Shown one piece after another: positions 7,450 through 14,332 of a stretch of 25,295 nt of DNA; positions within the stretch are counted from its first letter, which is position 1, and each line of letters opens with the position of its first letter. The notes under the pieces were generated by a model. The model was not told the DNA's origin. It ran no database searches and saw nothing but the letters and a program-made list of their open reading frames with translations. The translations under genes and the position numbers were made by a program. Source of the DNA: JAYENY01 sp964563465 (GTDB lineage: Bacteria > Patescibacteriota > Minisyncoccia > Minisyncoccales > PEYH01); the NCBI GenBank assembly GCA_964563465.1, contig CAZLVZ010000008.1, positions 1-25,295 on the forward strand, in the 5' to 3' direction.

Positions 7450-8133
7450 ATGGGTAACCAAGAAATAAAAATTTCTCCAAAAGCATTGAATTTGTATTTT
7501 GAATGTCCCCTATGTTTTTGGTTGGAAAAAAATAAGGGAGTTAAAAGGCCAGCACCTTTTCCTTACGAGTTAAATACTCAAGTAGACGAACTTTTAAAGC
7601 ATGATTTTGATGAGTATAGGGCTAAAGATGGATTACATCCACTTGTAGAGGCAAATAATATTCCAGCTAAACTTTTTCAGAATCAAAAATTGTTAAATGA
7701 GTGGAGAGACAACTCAAAGGGTTTGTGTTATTACGACGAAAAACTTAAAACAACTCTTTTTGGAGTAATTGATGATATCCTAGATTTTGGACAAGGCAAG
7801 TTAGCTCCGTTTGACTATAAATCAACCGGTAAGAGTGTTCCAAAAATTTATGATCGTTTTCAACTCCAAATGGATGTTTATACTTATCTTTTAGAAAAGA
7901 ATGGTTATTCAACGCCAAGAAAAGGAATCTTGGCTTTTTATGTTGTGGATAAAGAAAATTCTTTTGAAGATAAATTGCCTTTTAGAAAAGAGATTCATAT
8001 AATTGATACAGATCCTTCATATATTCAAAGAGTTTTTGAAGAAGCAGTTGAATTTTTACACAGAGATGTGCCTAAACAACATAGTCCGGAATGTTCGTTC
8101 GGTAAATGGCTTGAGCAGTCTGTAAAAAATTAA
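7450..8133 (+). CDS. PD-(D/E)XK nuclease, RecB/Cas4-like, copy 2 (last Cys lost)
   Basis: A 227-residue paralogue of the preceding protein. It aligns through FECPLCFWLEKNKGVKRPAP (residues 17-36), FGVIDDI (104-110, Asp108), APFDYKST (119-126, Asp122 and Lys124) and QMDVYTYLLEKNGY (140-153). Catalytic positions are kept. The C-terminal pair differs: CDYC of copy 1 becomes CSFG (Cys215), so one cluster ligand is missing. The two copies have clearly diverged, so the duplication is old. It lies 3 nt after copy 1 and 3 nt before the methyltransferase-like gene. The two may form a heterodimer (inference). Confidence 0.8.
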   Translation: MGNQEIKISPKALNLYFECPLCFWLEKNKGVKRPAPFPYELNTQVDELLKHDFDEYRAKDGLHPLVEANNIPAKLFQNQKLLNEWRDNSKGLCYYDEKLKTTLFGVIDDILDFGQGKLAPFDYKSTGKSVPKIYDRFQLQMDVYTYLLEKNGYSTPRKGILAFYVVDKENSFEDKLPFRKEIHIIDTDPSYIQRVFEEAVEFLHRDVPKQHSPECSFGKWLEQSVKN

Positions 8134-8136
8134 AGA

Positions 8137-8904
8137 ATGTTTAGGGTGTTAGCCCCAAAGATTAGTGTTATGTTTTGGGAGGAGAATACAAAAATAAAAA
8201 CAGATAGTTTGGAATTTAGACGATTTTTAGCTGAACAAATACTTTTACCTGAAAATAAATGGGACAAGAGATTCAAACAATATGTCCAGCAAAAAGAGAA
8301 TGATTTATTACAAGAAATTCCTAAACGAAATTTTGAGGAAGAACAAGAATGGGACTTTCAACGATATCTTAAGTCCTTAGATTTAAAAAAACAGGACTTA
8401 ATCAACAAAAAAATTCTTGATTTGGGATGCGGAGAAGGGGAGTTTGTTAAATATTGTTTAGGACATGGTATCAGCGAAGATGTATATGGCTTGGATGTTC
8501 AATTAGAGGTAGAAGAAATTAATCCAGGTTTTAGGAAATATTTTCTAAAAGGAAATTTTGAAGAGGAATTACCAATCAAGGAACTTGATTATATAATTTC
8601 TGTTATTGCTATAGATGCACCGAATTCTGAAGAAATAGAGAGAGATATCAGAAAAATTTTAGTTTTAGTCCTTATGGCAATGAAAATTGACGGAGAAGCA
8701 AGAATTTTTCCTGTTCGTAAGACAGGAGCTATAACTGGGTTAAGGACAATTGAATTTTCGTGGAAAAAGTGGATAGAAGTTTTGCAGGATTTAGCAAATA
8801 AAAAATTGATTAATTATGAATTTAAACCAATAGACATCGGGGTAGCTGGCAATAAGCCAGATGTTTGGTTGGAACAGGTTTTGATTATTAAAAAGAGACA
8901 TTAA
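8137..8904 (+). CDS. Class I SAM-dependent methyltransferase-like protein
   Basis: A 255-residue protein. ILDLGCGEGEFV (residues 93-104) is a clear motif I for S-adenosylmethionine binding, and VYGLD (116-120) supplies the acidic end of strand 2. No NPPY-type DNA-methylase motif is seen, so nucleic-acid base methylation is not indicated. The ~90 residues before motif I are charged and helical. The start is uncertain: ATG 8137 follows the previous stop by 3 nt, but ATG 8170 (Met12) is also possible and is followed by GGGAGGAG. Substrate unknown; operon position links it with the nuclease pair. Confidence 0.75.
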   Translation: MFRVLAPKISVMFWEENTKIKTDSLEFRRFLAEQILLPENKWDKRFKQYVQQKENDLLQEIPKRNFEEEQEWDFQRYLKSLDLKKQDLINKKILDLGCGEGEFVKYCLGHGISEDVYGLDVQLEVEEINPGFRKYFLKGNFEEELPIKELDYIISVIAIDAPNSEEIERDIRKILVLVLMAMKIDGEARIFPVRKTGAITGLRTIEFSWKKWIEVLQDLANKKLINYEFKPIDIGVAGNKPDVWLEQVLIIKKRH

Positions 8905-8908
8905 ATTC

Positions 8909-9688
8909 ATGCAAAAGAAAATTTTAATTTTAAATATTTTTCTTTTTTCAGCTTTGGCCATCTTAATTGTTTGGGTGATTTTGCCAGATGCGAAAGTGGA
9001 GGAAAAGTATGACGAAATAAAAGCTGATTCTTCAGAATCAATGCCAAATATTATTATTTCAAGTCCGATGAATGGAAAAAAAACAAAGTCTCCGATATTG
9101 CTTCAAGGGGAAGCAAGAAATAATTTTGAAGGAGAAGTAAATTTTCGTCTAAAAGAAAAAGAAGGGAAAATTTTAATAGAAGATTTTTTGACACTTAGTG
9201 GCGCTGACTTTGGAGAGTTCGGCACATTTAAAAAATATCTTATTTTTTCTAAGCCAGAGACAGAAGAAGGGATTTTAGAGATTTTTTATATTTCTCCAAA
9301 AGATGGTTCGGAGCAAGAGAAAGAATCAGTTGTAGTTAAATTTGAATTAGAAGAACAGTGGCTGGAAGTTCAAATTCAAAGAGAAGGGGATGGAGAGGGT
9401 GTAAAGAATGGCGACAATTTAGTTGTTGACTATATAGGGTTGCTAAAAAATGGCACAAAGTTTGACTCAAGTTATGATAGAGGAGAGCCATTTGAATTTA
9501 TTTTAGGCGTAGGCAAGGTTATTAAAGGTTGGGATTTAGGGATTTTAGGAATGAAGAAAGGCGAGAGACGAAAAATAGTAATTCCACCAGAGCTTGGATA
9601 TGGTGAGACGGGTGTCCCTAATAGTCCGATTCTGCCAGATACAATTTTAATTTTTGAGGTTGAGATTTTAAAAATTAATAATAATTAA
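8909..9688 (+). CDS. Membrane-anchored FKBP-type peptidyl-prolyl isomerase with N-terminal Gmad2-like domain
   Basis: A 259-residue protein. One N-terminal membrane helix (about residues 5-25) is followed by an Ig-like Gmad2-type domain (about 46-147, beginning PNIIISSPMNGKKTKSPILL) and an FKBP domain (about 152-257). The FKBP pocket residues are all present: Tyr175, Phe185-Asp186, Phe197, Val204-Ile205, Trp208, Tyr231 and Phe249. It should catalyse prolyl cis-trans isomerisation outside the membrane, assisting folding of exported proteins. It starts 4 nt after the methyltransferase-like gene without SD. Confidence 0.9.
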   Translation: MQKKILILNIFLFSALAILIVWVILPDAKVEEKYDEIKADSSESMPNIIISSPMNGKKTKSPILLQGEARNNFEGEVNFRLKEKEGKILIEDFLTLSGADFGEFGTFKKYLIFSKPETEEGILEIFYISPKDGSEQEKESVVVKFELEEQWLEVQIQREGDGEGVKNGDNLVVDYIGLLKNGTKFDSSYDRGEPFEFILGVGKVIKGWDLGILGMKKGERRKIVIPPELGYGETGVPNSPILPDTILIFEVEILKINNN

Positions 9689-9727
9689 GGTCAAAAATCG
9701 CGAAATTTATTTTTTTAATAAAAAATT

Positions 9728-10546
9728 ATGGCAGAGAAAAACGAAAAAACAAAAATTGTATTTGGTTTAATCGCAATAATTGGAATTATGATATTATCTT
9801 ATATTCTTTTTCCAAGTGGTTATAGAAAAACTCCAGTTTCTATTGAAAAAACAAGTAATTTAGAGGAATATAGCGAGGAAAATGATAAGTCAGAGAAAAT
9901 AGAAGTTGGCTCAAGCGTTATTGAGGAAGAAACAGATAGCTATATTATTAATGTCCAATATCCAGTGATTAACGGTTTACAAAACGAACAAATACAAGTA
10001 GGTTTAAATGAAAATATTAGAAATTTTATTAATGAATATACAAATGATTTTAAGGCAGGAACAGAAGAAGCAGAAATTTTTGAAGAAATGAAAAGTGGTT
10101 TTTATATTGAGTTTCAAACAAATTATTTATCAGAAAAATTTGCAAGCATTAAATTCAATGGTTCAGAATATTATAGCGGAGCGGCTCACCCGAATAATTA
10201 TATTTTAAGCTTTAATTATAATATTCCCGAAGATAAGGAAATTTTGTTAAAAGATTTATTCTTACCTGAAACAAATTATTTAAGCGTACTCTCGGATATT
10301 TCAAGAAAAATACTATTTGAGCGGTTTGACGAAGATTTAGGCGTAATGCAAGGTTGGATTGAACAAGGTACCGAAGCGGAAGAGGGAAATTTCCAAAATT
10401 TTGGTTTTACCAAAAATTCTTTAATTATTTATTTTAATTCATATCAAATTGGACCAGGTGCCATCGGAATTCAAGAAACAGAAATTCCTTTTGAGAATTT
10501 AGGCAAAGACATTGACTTAGGGATAATAGATTCCTTAATCATTTGA
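9728..10546 (+). CDS. Membrane-anchored DUF4163/DUF3298 (RsiV/PdaC-like) protein
   Basis: A 272-residue protein with one N-terminal membrane helix (about residues 9-28), a charged linker, a DUF4163-like region (about 68-150) and a DUF3298-like C-terminus. SGAAHPNNYILSFNYN and FTKNSLIIYFNSYQIGPGAIG are characteristic of DUF3298. Families with this pair include the anti-sigma factor RsiV, which binds lysozyme, and the non-catalytic part of PdaC. Here the cytoplasmic end is very short, so an anti-sigma role is unlikely. It follows the FKBP gene by 39 bp, without SD or clear promoter, and its stop codon is embedded in the next gene's -35 region. Confidence 0.78.
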   Translation: MAEKNEKTKIVFGLIAIIGIMILSYILFPSGYRKTPVSIEKTSNLEEYSEENDKSEKIEVGSSVIEEETDSYIINVQYPVINGLQNEQIQVGLNENIRNFINEYTNDFKAGTEEAEIFEEMKSGFYIEFQTNYLSEKFASIKFNGSEYYSGAAHPNNYILSFNYNIPEDKEILLKDLFLPETNYLSVLSDISRKILFERFDEDLGVMQGWIEQGTEAEEGNFQNFGFTKNSLIIYFNSYQIGPGAIGIQETEIPFENLGKDIDLGIIDSLII

Positions 10547-10571
10547 CAATAGGGGAGTAAAATGTTATTAT
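10543..10571 (+). promoter_or_regulatory. Promoter of the GGDEF gene, overlapping the previous stop codon
   Basis: A perfect TTGACA (10543-10548) contains the TGA stop of the preceding gene. Its -10 TATTAT (10566-10571) lies 17 bp away and is preceded by TGT (extended -10). The predicted start near 10578 gives a leader of about 45 nt with a full SD. Confidence 0.75.
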
Positions 10572-10610
10572 TGTAACTGAAATAATAGGTATTTCACTTT
10601 TCTAAAAAAA

Positions 10611-10615
10611 GGAGG
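10611..10615 (+). promoter_or_regulatory. Ribosome binding site fixing a TTG start
   Basis: GGAGG, within AAAAAAAGGAGG, sits 7 nt before TTG 10623. No ATG or GTG is suitably placed, and the protein begins in frame with a typical GGDEF domain soon after, so TTG is the best start. Confidence 0.75.
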
Positions 10616-10622
10616 CAGAACA

Positions 10623-11126
10623 TTGAAATTTAAAAACAGAATAATTGGCGCAATCTATGGTTGGAAGCATGGTCCTGAATACGACAGCTTAACTGGACTT
10701 CACACCAGAAGTTATCTGGAATATGAACTTTGGTCTAAGGAATCGGAAAGAGCTAAGCGTTATGTCCATCCATTAAGCATTATTTTTCTTGATATGGATG
10801 GGTTAAAGCTTATTAACGATTCTATGGGTCATTCTGGGGGAGATAGAGCGCTAAGAGGTCTCTCGGCAGGGATATTGAGACAAATCCGTTCTTCCGACAG
10901 TTTGATTAGGTATGGAGGAGATGAATTTTTACTCCTTCTTCCTGAAATCGATGGCGTCCAAGCAAGGATATTAATGGATAAAATCCAAGAACATATGCCG
11001 AAAACTATTAGATTCAGTTTCGGTGTAGCCGAATGGAGAGAGGATTCTACTCTTGCAATACTTTTACAAGAAGCAGACAAGGAATTCTACCAAGAGAAGA
11101 AGGGAAAAGGAGTGGGTCAAAAATGA
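10623..11126 (+). CDS. Stand-alone GGDEF diguanylate cyclase
   Basis: A 167-residue protein, essentially one GGDEF domain. DSLTGLHTRSYLE (residues 21-33) opens the domain, FLDMDGLKLIND (55-66) carries metal-binding Asp57, and the signature GGDEF (98-102) is intact. An allosteric I-site RxxD (Arg89-Asp92) lies exactly five residues upstream, so feedback inhibition by c-di-GMP is expected. There is no sensor, receiver or membrane segment, so activity must be set by expression or a partner. No EAL, HD-GYP or PilZ protein is present in this window. TTG start, strong SD, consensus promoter and strong terminator make it an isolated single-gene unit. Confidence 0.93.
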   Translation: MKFKNRIIGAIYGWKHGPEYDSLTGLHTRSYLEYELWSKESERAKRYVHPLSIIFLDMDGLKLINDSMGHSGGDRALRGLSAGILRQIRSSDSLIRYGGDEFLLLLPEIDGVQARILMDKIQEHMPKTIRFSFGVAEWREDSTLAILLQEADKEFYQEKKGKGVGQK

Positions 11127-11139
11127 TACAAAAATTATG

Positions 11140-11178
11140 GCGGGTGGCTGTTTCAGCACCCGCTTTTATATTTTTTAA
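11140..11178 (+). terminator. Intrinsic terminator after the GGDEF gene
   Basis: GCGGGTG (11140-11146) pairs with CACCCGC (11157-11163). An inner CTG/CAG pair extends the stem past one bulged G, and TTTTATATTTTTT follows. A strong hairpin close to the stop codon. Confidence 0.88.
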
Positions 11179-11190
11179 AAAATAGATTAA

Positions 11191-11201
11191 TATTATGCGA
11201 C
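11191..11201 (+). repeat. 11-bp direct repeat flanking xer, left copy
   Basis: TATTATGCGAC occurs here and again at 12258-12268, on either side of the recombinase gene. Here it corresponds to only one arm of the dif-like site; the opposite arm is not conserved. Confidence 0.5.
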
Positions 11202-11247
11202 ATTAAAAAGATTAGAAAACCCAACGGGGTAGGCGAGTAATCAATAA

Positions 11248-12189
11248 TCAATTTGTACCATGATATTTTCTATGAATTTCTTTAAGTTGAGGTCTCGTGA
11301 TGTGGGTATATACTTGAGTTGTGCTAATGCTACGATGGCCCAAAAATTCTTGAATAATTCTTAAGTCAACACCTTTCGTAAGCAAATCCGAAGCAAAAGT
11401 GTGGCGAAGCGTATGGGGTGAAGTTGCAATGGGTAAACCAGTCATCACGACATATTTTTTAATTATTCTTTCTATCGTCCGCGCTGTTAGCCGTGTTTCT
11501 ACTCTCCGGCCCTTATAACCGATAAAAAGCGCTTTATTTTTATCTTTTCTTGTTCTTAAGTATTTTCTAAGCCACGAAATAGCTCTTTCCGAGAGAAAGA
11601 CAGTTCTGGGATAACCGCCCTTACCTATAATTCCAATTTCTAATTCTTTAATATCAAATTCAACTCTAAATTGTTCTCTGTTTAAAGCAACTAATTCAGC
11701 GACCCTTAGGCCAGTAGAAAACAAAACTTCTAATATTGCCTTATCTCGTTTTCCCATAATAGTTGAAACGGTGGGCGCCTCTAAAAGTTTTTCTACTTGG
11801 CTTAGAGTTAAAAAGTTTACTTTTCTTATTTGATTTTGTCTTGCTAATTTAATTTTTTCTGGAGGCAAAGAAATGATATCTCTGTCTGCAAAAAAAGTTA
11901 ACAAGGAACGCAAGGCAATTAGATAATAATTTTGAGTATTCCTTTTAAGGGGTTTTTTATTTTTTTGAGTATATTGTCGCGATAAAAATGTTTTATATTT
12001 AAAAATATGTTCAGGAGTTAATTCGTGAGGTTTTAAATTATCTAATTTATTAATTTCTATCCATTGAAAAAACCTTTTTAAAAATCTTGCATAGTTTTCT
12101 TGGGAATTAGCGGACAGTCCTTTTTCTATGTCTATCCAATCTAAAAAATCTGTTAAATGTTTTTTGATTGGTTTGTTGGATTTTTTCAC
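11248..12189 (-). CDS. xerD: XerC/XerD-type tyrosine recombinase
   Basis: A 313-residue site-specific recombinase. The N-terminal SAM-like DNA-binding domain (HLTDFLDWIDIEKGLSANSQ, residues 11-30) is followed by a catalytic domain with all expected residues: Arg162 in STGLRVAEL, Lys190, His259 and Arg262 in PHTLRHTFA, His285 in LGHRS and the nucleophile Tyr294 in TQVYTH. It should resolve chromosome dimers at a dif site. The start is GTG (12187-12189). Its promoter (12281-12310) drives an 85-nt leader containing a dif-like 28-bp site, so it may repress itself. It is the only recombinase seen, as in single-Xer systems. The C/D assignment is arbitrary, and a mobile integrase is less likely. Confidence 0.92.
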   Translation of the reverse strand: MKKSNKPIKKHLTDFLDWIDIEKGLSANSQENYARFLKRFFQWIEINKLDNLKPHELTPEHIFKYKTFLSRQYTQKNKKPLKRNTQNYYLIALRSLLTFFADRDIISLPPEKIKLARQNQIRKVNFLTLSQVEKLLEAPTVSTIMGKRDKAILEVLFSTGLRVAELVALNREQFRVEFDIKELEIGIIGKGGYPRTVFLSERAISWLRKYLRTRKDKNKALFIGYKGRRVETRLTARTIERIIKKYVVMTGLPIATSPHTLRHTFASDLLTKGVDLRIIQEFLGHRSISTTQVYTHITRPQLKEIHRKYHGTN

Positions 12190-12242
12190 AATATTGGTGG
12201 GGGAGGCCCTAATTGCCTCTTATGGGGATTAATAGTATTCTT

Positions 12243-12270
12243 TAGTCGGTTAAGGGTTATTATGCGACTA
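12243..12270 (+). other. dif: Candidate dif / Xer recombination site (11-6-11)
   Basis: Left arm TAGTCGGTTAA (12243-12253), 6-bp spacer GGGTTA, right arm TTATGCGACTA (12260-12270). The arms are inverted copies matching at 9 of 11 positions. The right arm, read on the - strand, ends in CGCATAA exactly as the E. coli XerC arm does; the other arm matches the XerD consensus poorly. It lies next to xer and at the point where gene orientation reverses. Confidence 0.55.
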
Positions 12271-12280
12271 TCTATCATCT

Positions 12281-12310
12281 ATAATACTCCCTATAACAAG
12301 GGGGTGTCAA
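12281..12310 (-). promoter_or_regulatory. xer promoter
   Basis: On the - strand a perfect TTGACA (12305-12310) and TATTAT (12281-12286) are 18 bp apart. The predicted start, near 12274, is 4 bp before the dif-like site, so recombinase bound there would block its own transcription. Confidence 0.68.
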
Positions 12311-12358
12311 GGTATATCTATAGATAAAGATCTTTTTGACCTCTATTAAGAACATTTT

Positions 12359-12697
12359 TTAATCTAATTGTATTTCTTTTTGTATATAATAGTCAAAATG
12401 ATTCCATTGGTACTCAATCCATGGCTTTATTTTTGAGAACCACCAAAAACTTATTTTTTCTCCAATATTTTTTAAAAAAGGTATAAAACCATTAATCCTT
12501 TTTATTGTATTTTTAATTGTTTGCAGAATAATTCCAACCTTTTCTCCAAAATTTTGTTGGAAAGATTTAACTTCCTCTGCTCCCGGTGGAGCAATTTTTG
12601 TTCCTTGCGCCAATAAAATATTTTGACAGGATATAAAAAACACTAAAAAGAATATTAAAGCAAAAGTAATATATTTTAATTTATCCTCCCCTATCAT
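12359..12697 (-). CDS. Small secreted or membrane-anchored protein, unknown function
   Basis: A 112-residue protein, not assigned to a family. An N-terminal signal-like helix (about residues 8-30, KYITFALIFFLVFFISCQNILLAQG) is followed by TKIAPPGAEEVKSFQQNFGEK, then an aromatic, basic region rich in Trp (FWWFSKIKPWIEYQW) that looks amphipathic. A Cys at residue 24 sits in a context close to, but not matching, a lipobox; cleavage after LLAQG is more likely. It begins 4 bp after gltX, so it is probably cotranscribed with it. The purine run GGGGAGG lies inside codons 3-5, where no better start is available. Confidence 0.7.
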   Translation of the reverse strand: MIGEDKLKYITFALIFFLVFFISCQNILLAQGTKIAPPGAEEVKSFQQNFGEKVGIILQTIKNTIKRINGFIPFLKNIGEKISFWWFSKIKPWIEYQWNHFDYYIQKEIQLD

Positions 12698-12701
12698 AGC
12701 T

Positions 12702-14282
12702 TTAGTTTATTTTAGCTTGAGCTTGTTCTAAGCGTTTTAATGTTTTTTCTTTTCCTATAATTTCTGCTATATCAAATGGCGGGGCTGACGCTTTTTTGCC
12801 GGACAAAGCCACCCTAAACGGCCAAAGAACATATCCCCTATTAGCGATGTCCATTTCAGCGGTTTTTTGGGCCAAAATTTCCTCTATATTAGATTTAGTC
12901 CAACTATTCTCTTCAATGCCCGTTAGGGCTATTTTTGTGGCTTCTAAGGCCATTCTAAGCGTTTTTTCGTCCATGTTTTTCCATAAAAGCATATCTTTTG
13001 GATAATTCAGCTCTTTTTTAAAGAAAAAATCTACTAAATCAGGAATTTCAGATAAAAACTTTAATCTTTCCTTATAAAGTTCAATAATTTTTTCCAATAA
13101 TTCTATTGATATTTTTTCTTTTGTTCCAAAAATTAGGTATTTTTTTTGTAATTCTACAGCTCCTATACCAGGTAGAACCCCACCTTTTTCAAAAATAGGT
13201 TGAATCAGGTTGTCCTGGATTAAATAAGGTAAACAAAGCTCAGTGATTTTAGCTGTTGATTTATTACGGATATAAAAACCATTCAGCCAATCTAATTTTT
13301 TCAAATTAAACATGGCCGATGATTTTCTGCACCGCTCTAGTGAAAATTCTTTAGCTAATATATTCAGAGAATAAATTTCTTTTTCTCCACCGGGATTCCA
13401 ACCAAGAAAGACCATAAAATTTATTAAGCTTTCGGCCAAATATCCCATATCCTGATATTCAGTAATTGAAGTTGCTCCATGCCTTTTACTTAATTTACTT
13501 TTATCCGGTCCTAAAATTAATGGAAAATGACCGTATTCTATGAGAGGTAAACCAAGCGCTTCCTGTATTAGGAGTTGTTTTGGAGTATTAGATATATGAT
13601 CCTCACCTCTTAAAACATGGCTAATCTGCATTTCATAATCATCAATCACGACTGCTAAATTATATAGTGGAGATGACTCGCTTTTTGCGATAACAATATC
13701 TCCCAGTAGAGAGGTATCAATTTCTATCTTCCCCTTGATCAAGTCATTAAAACTTATTTTTTTACTTGGTGTTTTAAATCTTATTACCGAGGGTCTCCCC
13801 TCTTCTATATATTTTTTAATAGTTGATTCTGAAAGATTACGACACTTACCCGTATAATGAGGCGGTTCGCCAATGCTCATTTGATATTGTCTTTGAGCAT
13901 ATAGTTCTTCTTTACTACAAAAACAATAATAAGCCATTCCTGTTTTTAAAAGTTTTTGAATATATTTTTTATAAATTTCTTTCCGTTCGCTTTGTCTATA
14001 TGGACCGAATTTACCGATATACTCTTTTGGATTTTTAGGATCAATTCCTTCGTCCCAGAAAATTTTTAACCACTCTAGTCCATCAAGAATATCATTCTCA
14101 AATTCTTTTTTTGACCGTTCTTCGTCAGTATCTTCCATTCTTAAAACAAAAACACCATTATATTTTTTAGCAAAAAGATAATTAAAAAGAGCAGTTCGCG
14201 CAGTTCCTATATGGAAAAGTCCAGTAGGCGAAGGTGCAATTCTAACTCTTGGATTTTCTATTTTTTTTGCTATAGCTTCCAT
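12702..14282 (-). CDS. gltX: Glutamyl-tRNA synthetase
   Basis: A 526-residue class I synthetase that charges tRNA-Glu. RIAPSPTGLFHIGTAR (residues 14-29) holds the HIGH-type motif (HIGT), and KLSKR (263-267) is the KMSKS loop. Candidate zinc ligands are Cys120, Cys122 and Cys147. LRGEDHISNTPKQ (224-236) is diagnostic. No glutaminyl-tRNA synthetase is seen in the window; whether this enzyme also charges tRNA-Gln cannot be judged. It follows murG by 50 bp, with its own promoter at 14289-14317 placing the transcript start on the ATG. A small secreted protein gene follows. Confidence 0.96.
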   Translation of the reverse strand: MEAIAKKIENPRVRIAPSPTGLFHIGTARTALFNYLFAKKYNGVFVLRMEDTDEERSKKEFENDILDGLEWLKIFWDEGIDPKNPKEYIGKFGPYRQSERKEIYKKYIQKLLKTGMAYYCFCSKEELYAQRQYQMSIGEPPHYTGKCRNLSESTIKKYIEEGRPSVIRFKTPSKKISFNDLIKGKIEIDTSLLGDIVIAKSESSPLYNLAVVIDDYEMQISHVLRGEDHISNTPKQLLIQEALGLPLIEYGHFPLILGPDKSKLSKRHGATSITEYQDMGYLAESLINFMVFLGWNPGGEKEIYSLNILAKEFSLERCRKSSAMFNLKKLDWLNGFYIRNKSTAKITELCLPYLIQDNLIQPIFEKGGVLPGIGAVELQKKYLIFGTKEKISIELLEKIIELYKERLKFLSEIPDLVDFFFKKELNYPKDMLLWKNMDEKTLRMALEATKIALTGIEENSWTKSNIEEILAQKTAEMDIANRGYVLWPFRVALSGKKASAPPFDIAEIIGKEKTLKRLEQAQAKIN

Positions 14283-14288
14283 TATTTT

Positions 14289-14317
14289 ATTCTATATTGC
14301 TTTCGTGGTATTTTCAA
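14289..14317 (-). promoter_or_regulatory. gltX promoter, leaderless type
   Basis: On the - strand TTGAAA (14312-14317) and TAGAAT (14289-14294) are 17 bp apart, and exactly 6 nt separate the -10 from the gltX ATG. The predicted start coincides with the first base of the gene. No SD. Confidence 0.6.
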
Positions 14318-14332
14318 CTTTTTGATTGTTTT

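Larger units (their letters stand above)
12190..12358. other. Intergenic control region upstream of xer
   Basis: This gap holds the xer promoter, the dif-like site, a 12-bp palindrome TATCTATAGATA (12315-12326), a 10-bp palindrome AAAGATCTTT (12326-12335), and a small hairpin in the xer leader (GAGGC 12203-12207 with GCCTC 12215-12219). No ORF is seen. Confidence 0.6.

Noticed and set aside
6679..8133. Cas4-like nucleases hinting at a CRISPR-Cas locus
   Set aside because: No repeat-spacer array, no cas1/cas2 or effector genes. RecB-type PD-(D/E)XK nucleases occur in many contexts.
12190..12358. tRNA or other structured RNA gene upstream of xer
   Set aside because: No cloverleaf or CCA-type end. 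The structure present is explained by promoter, palindromes and the dif-like site.
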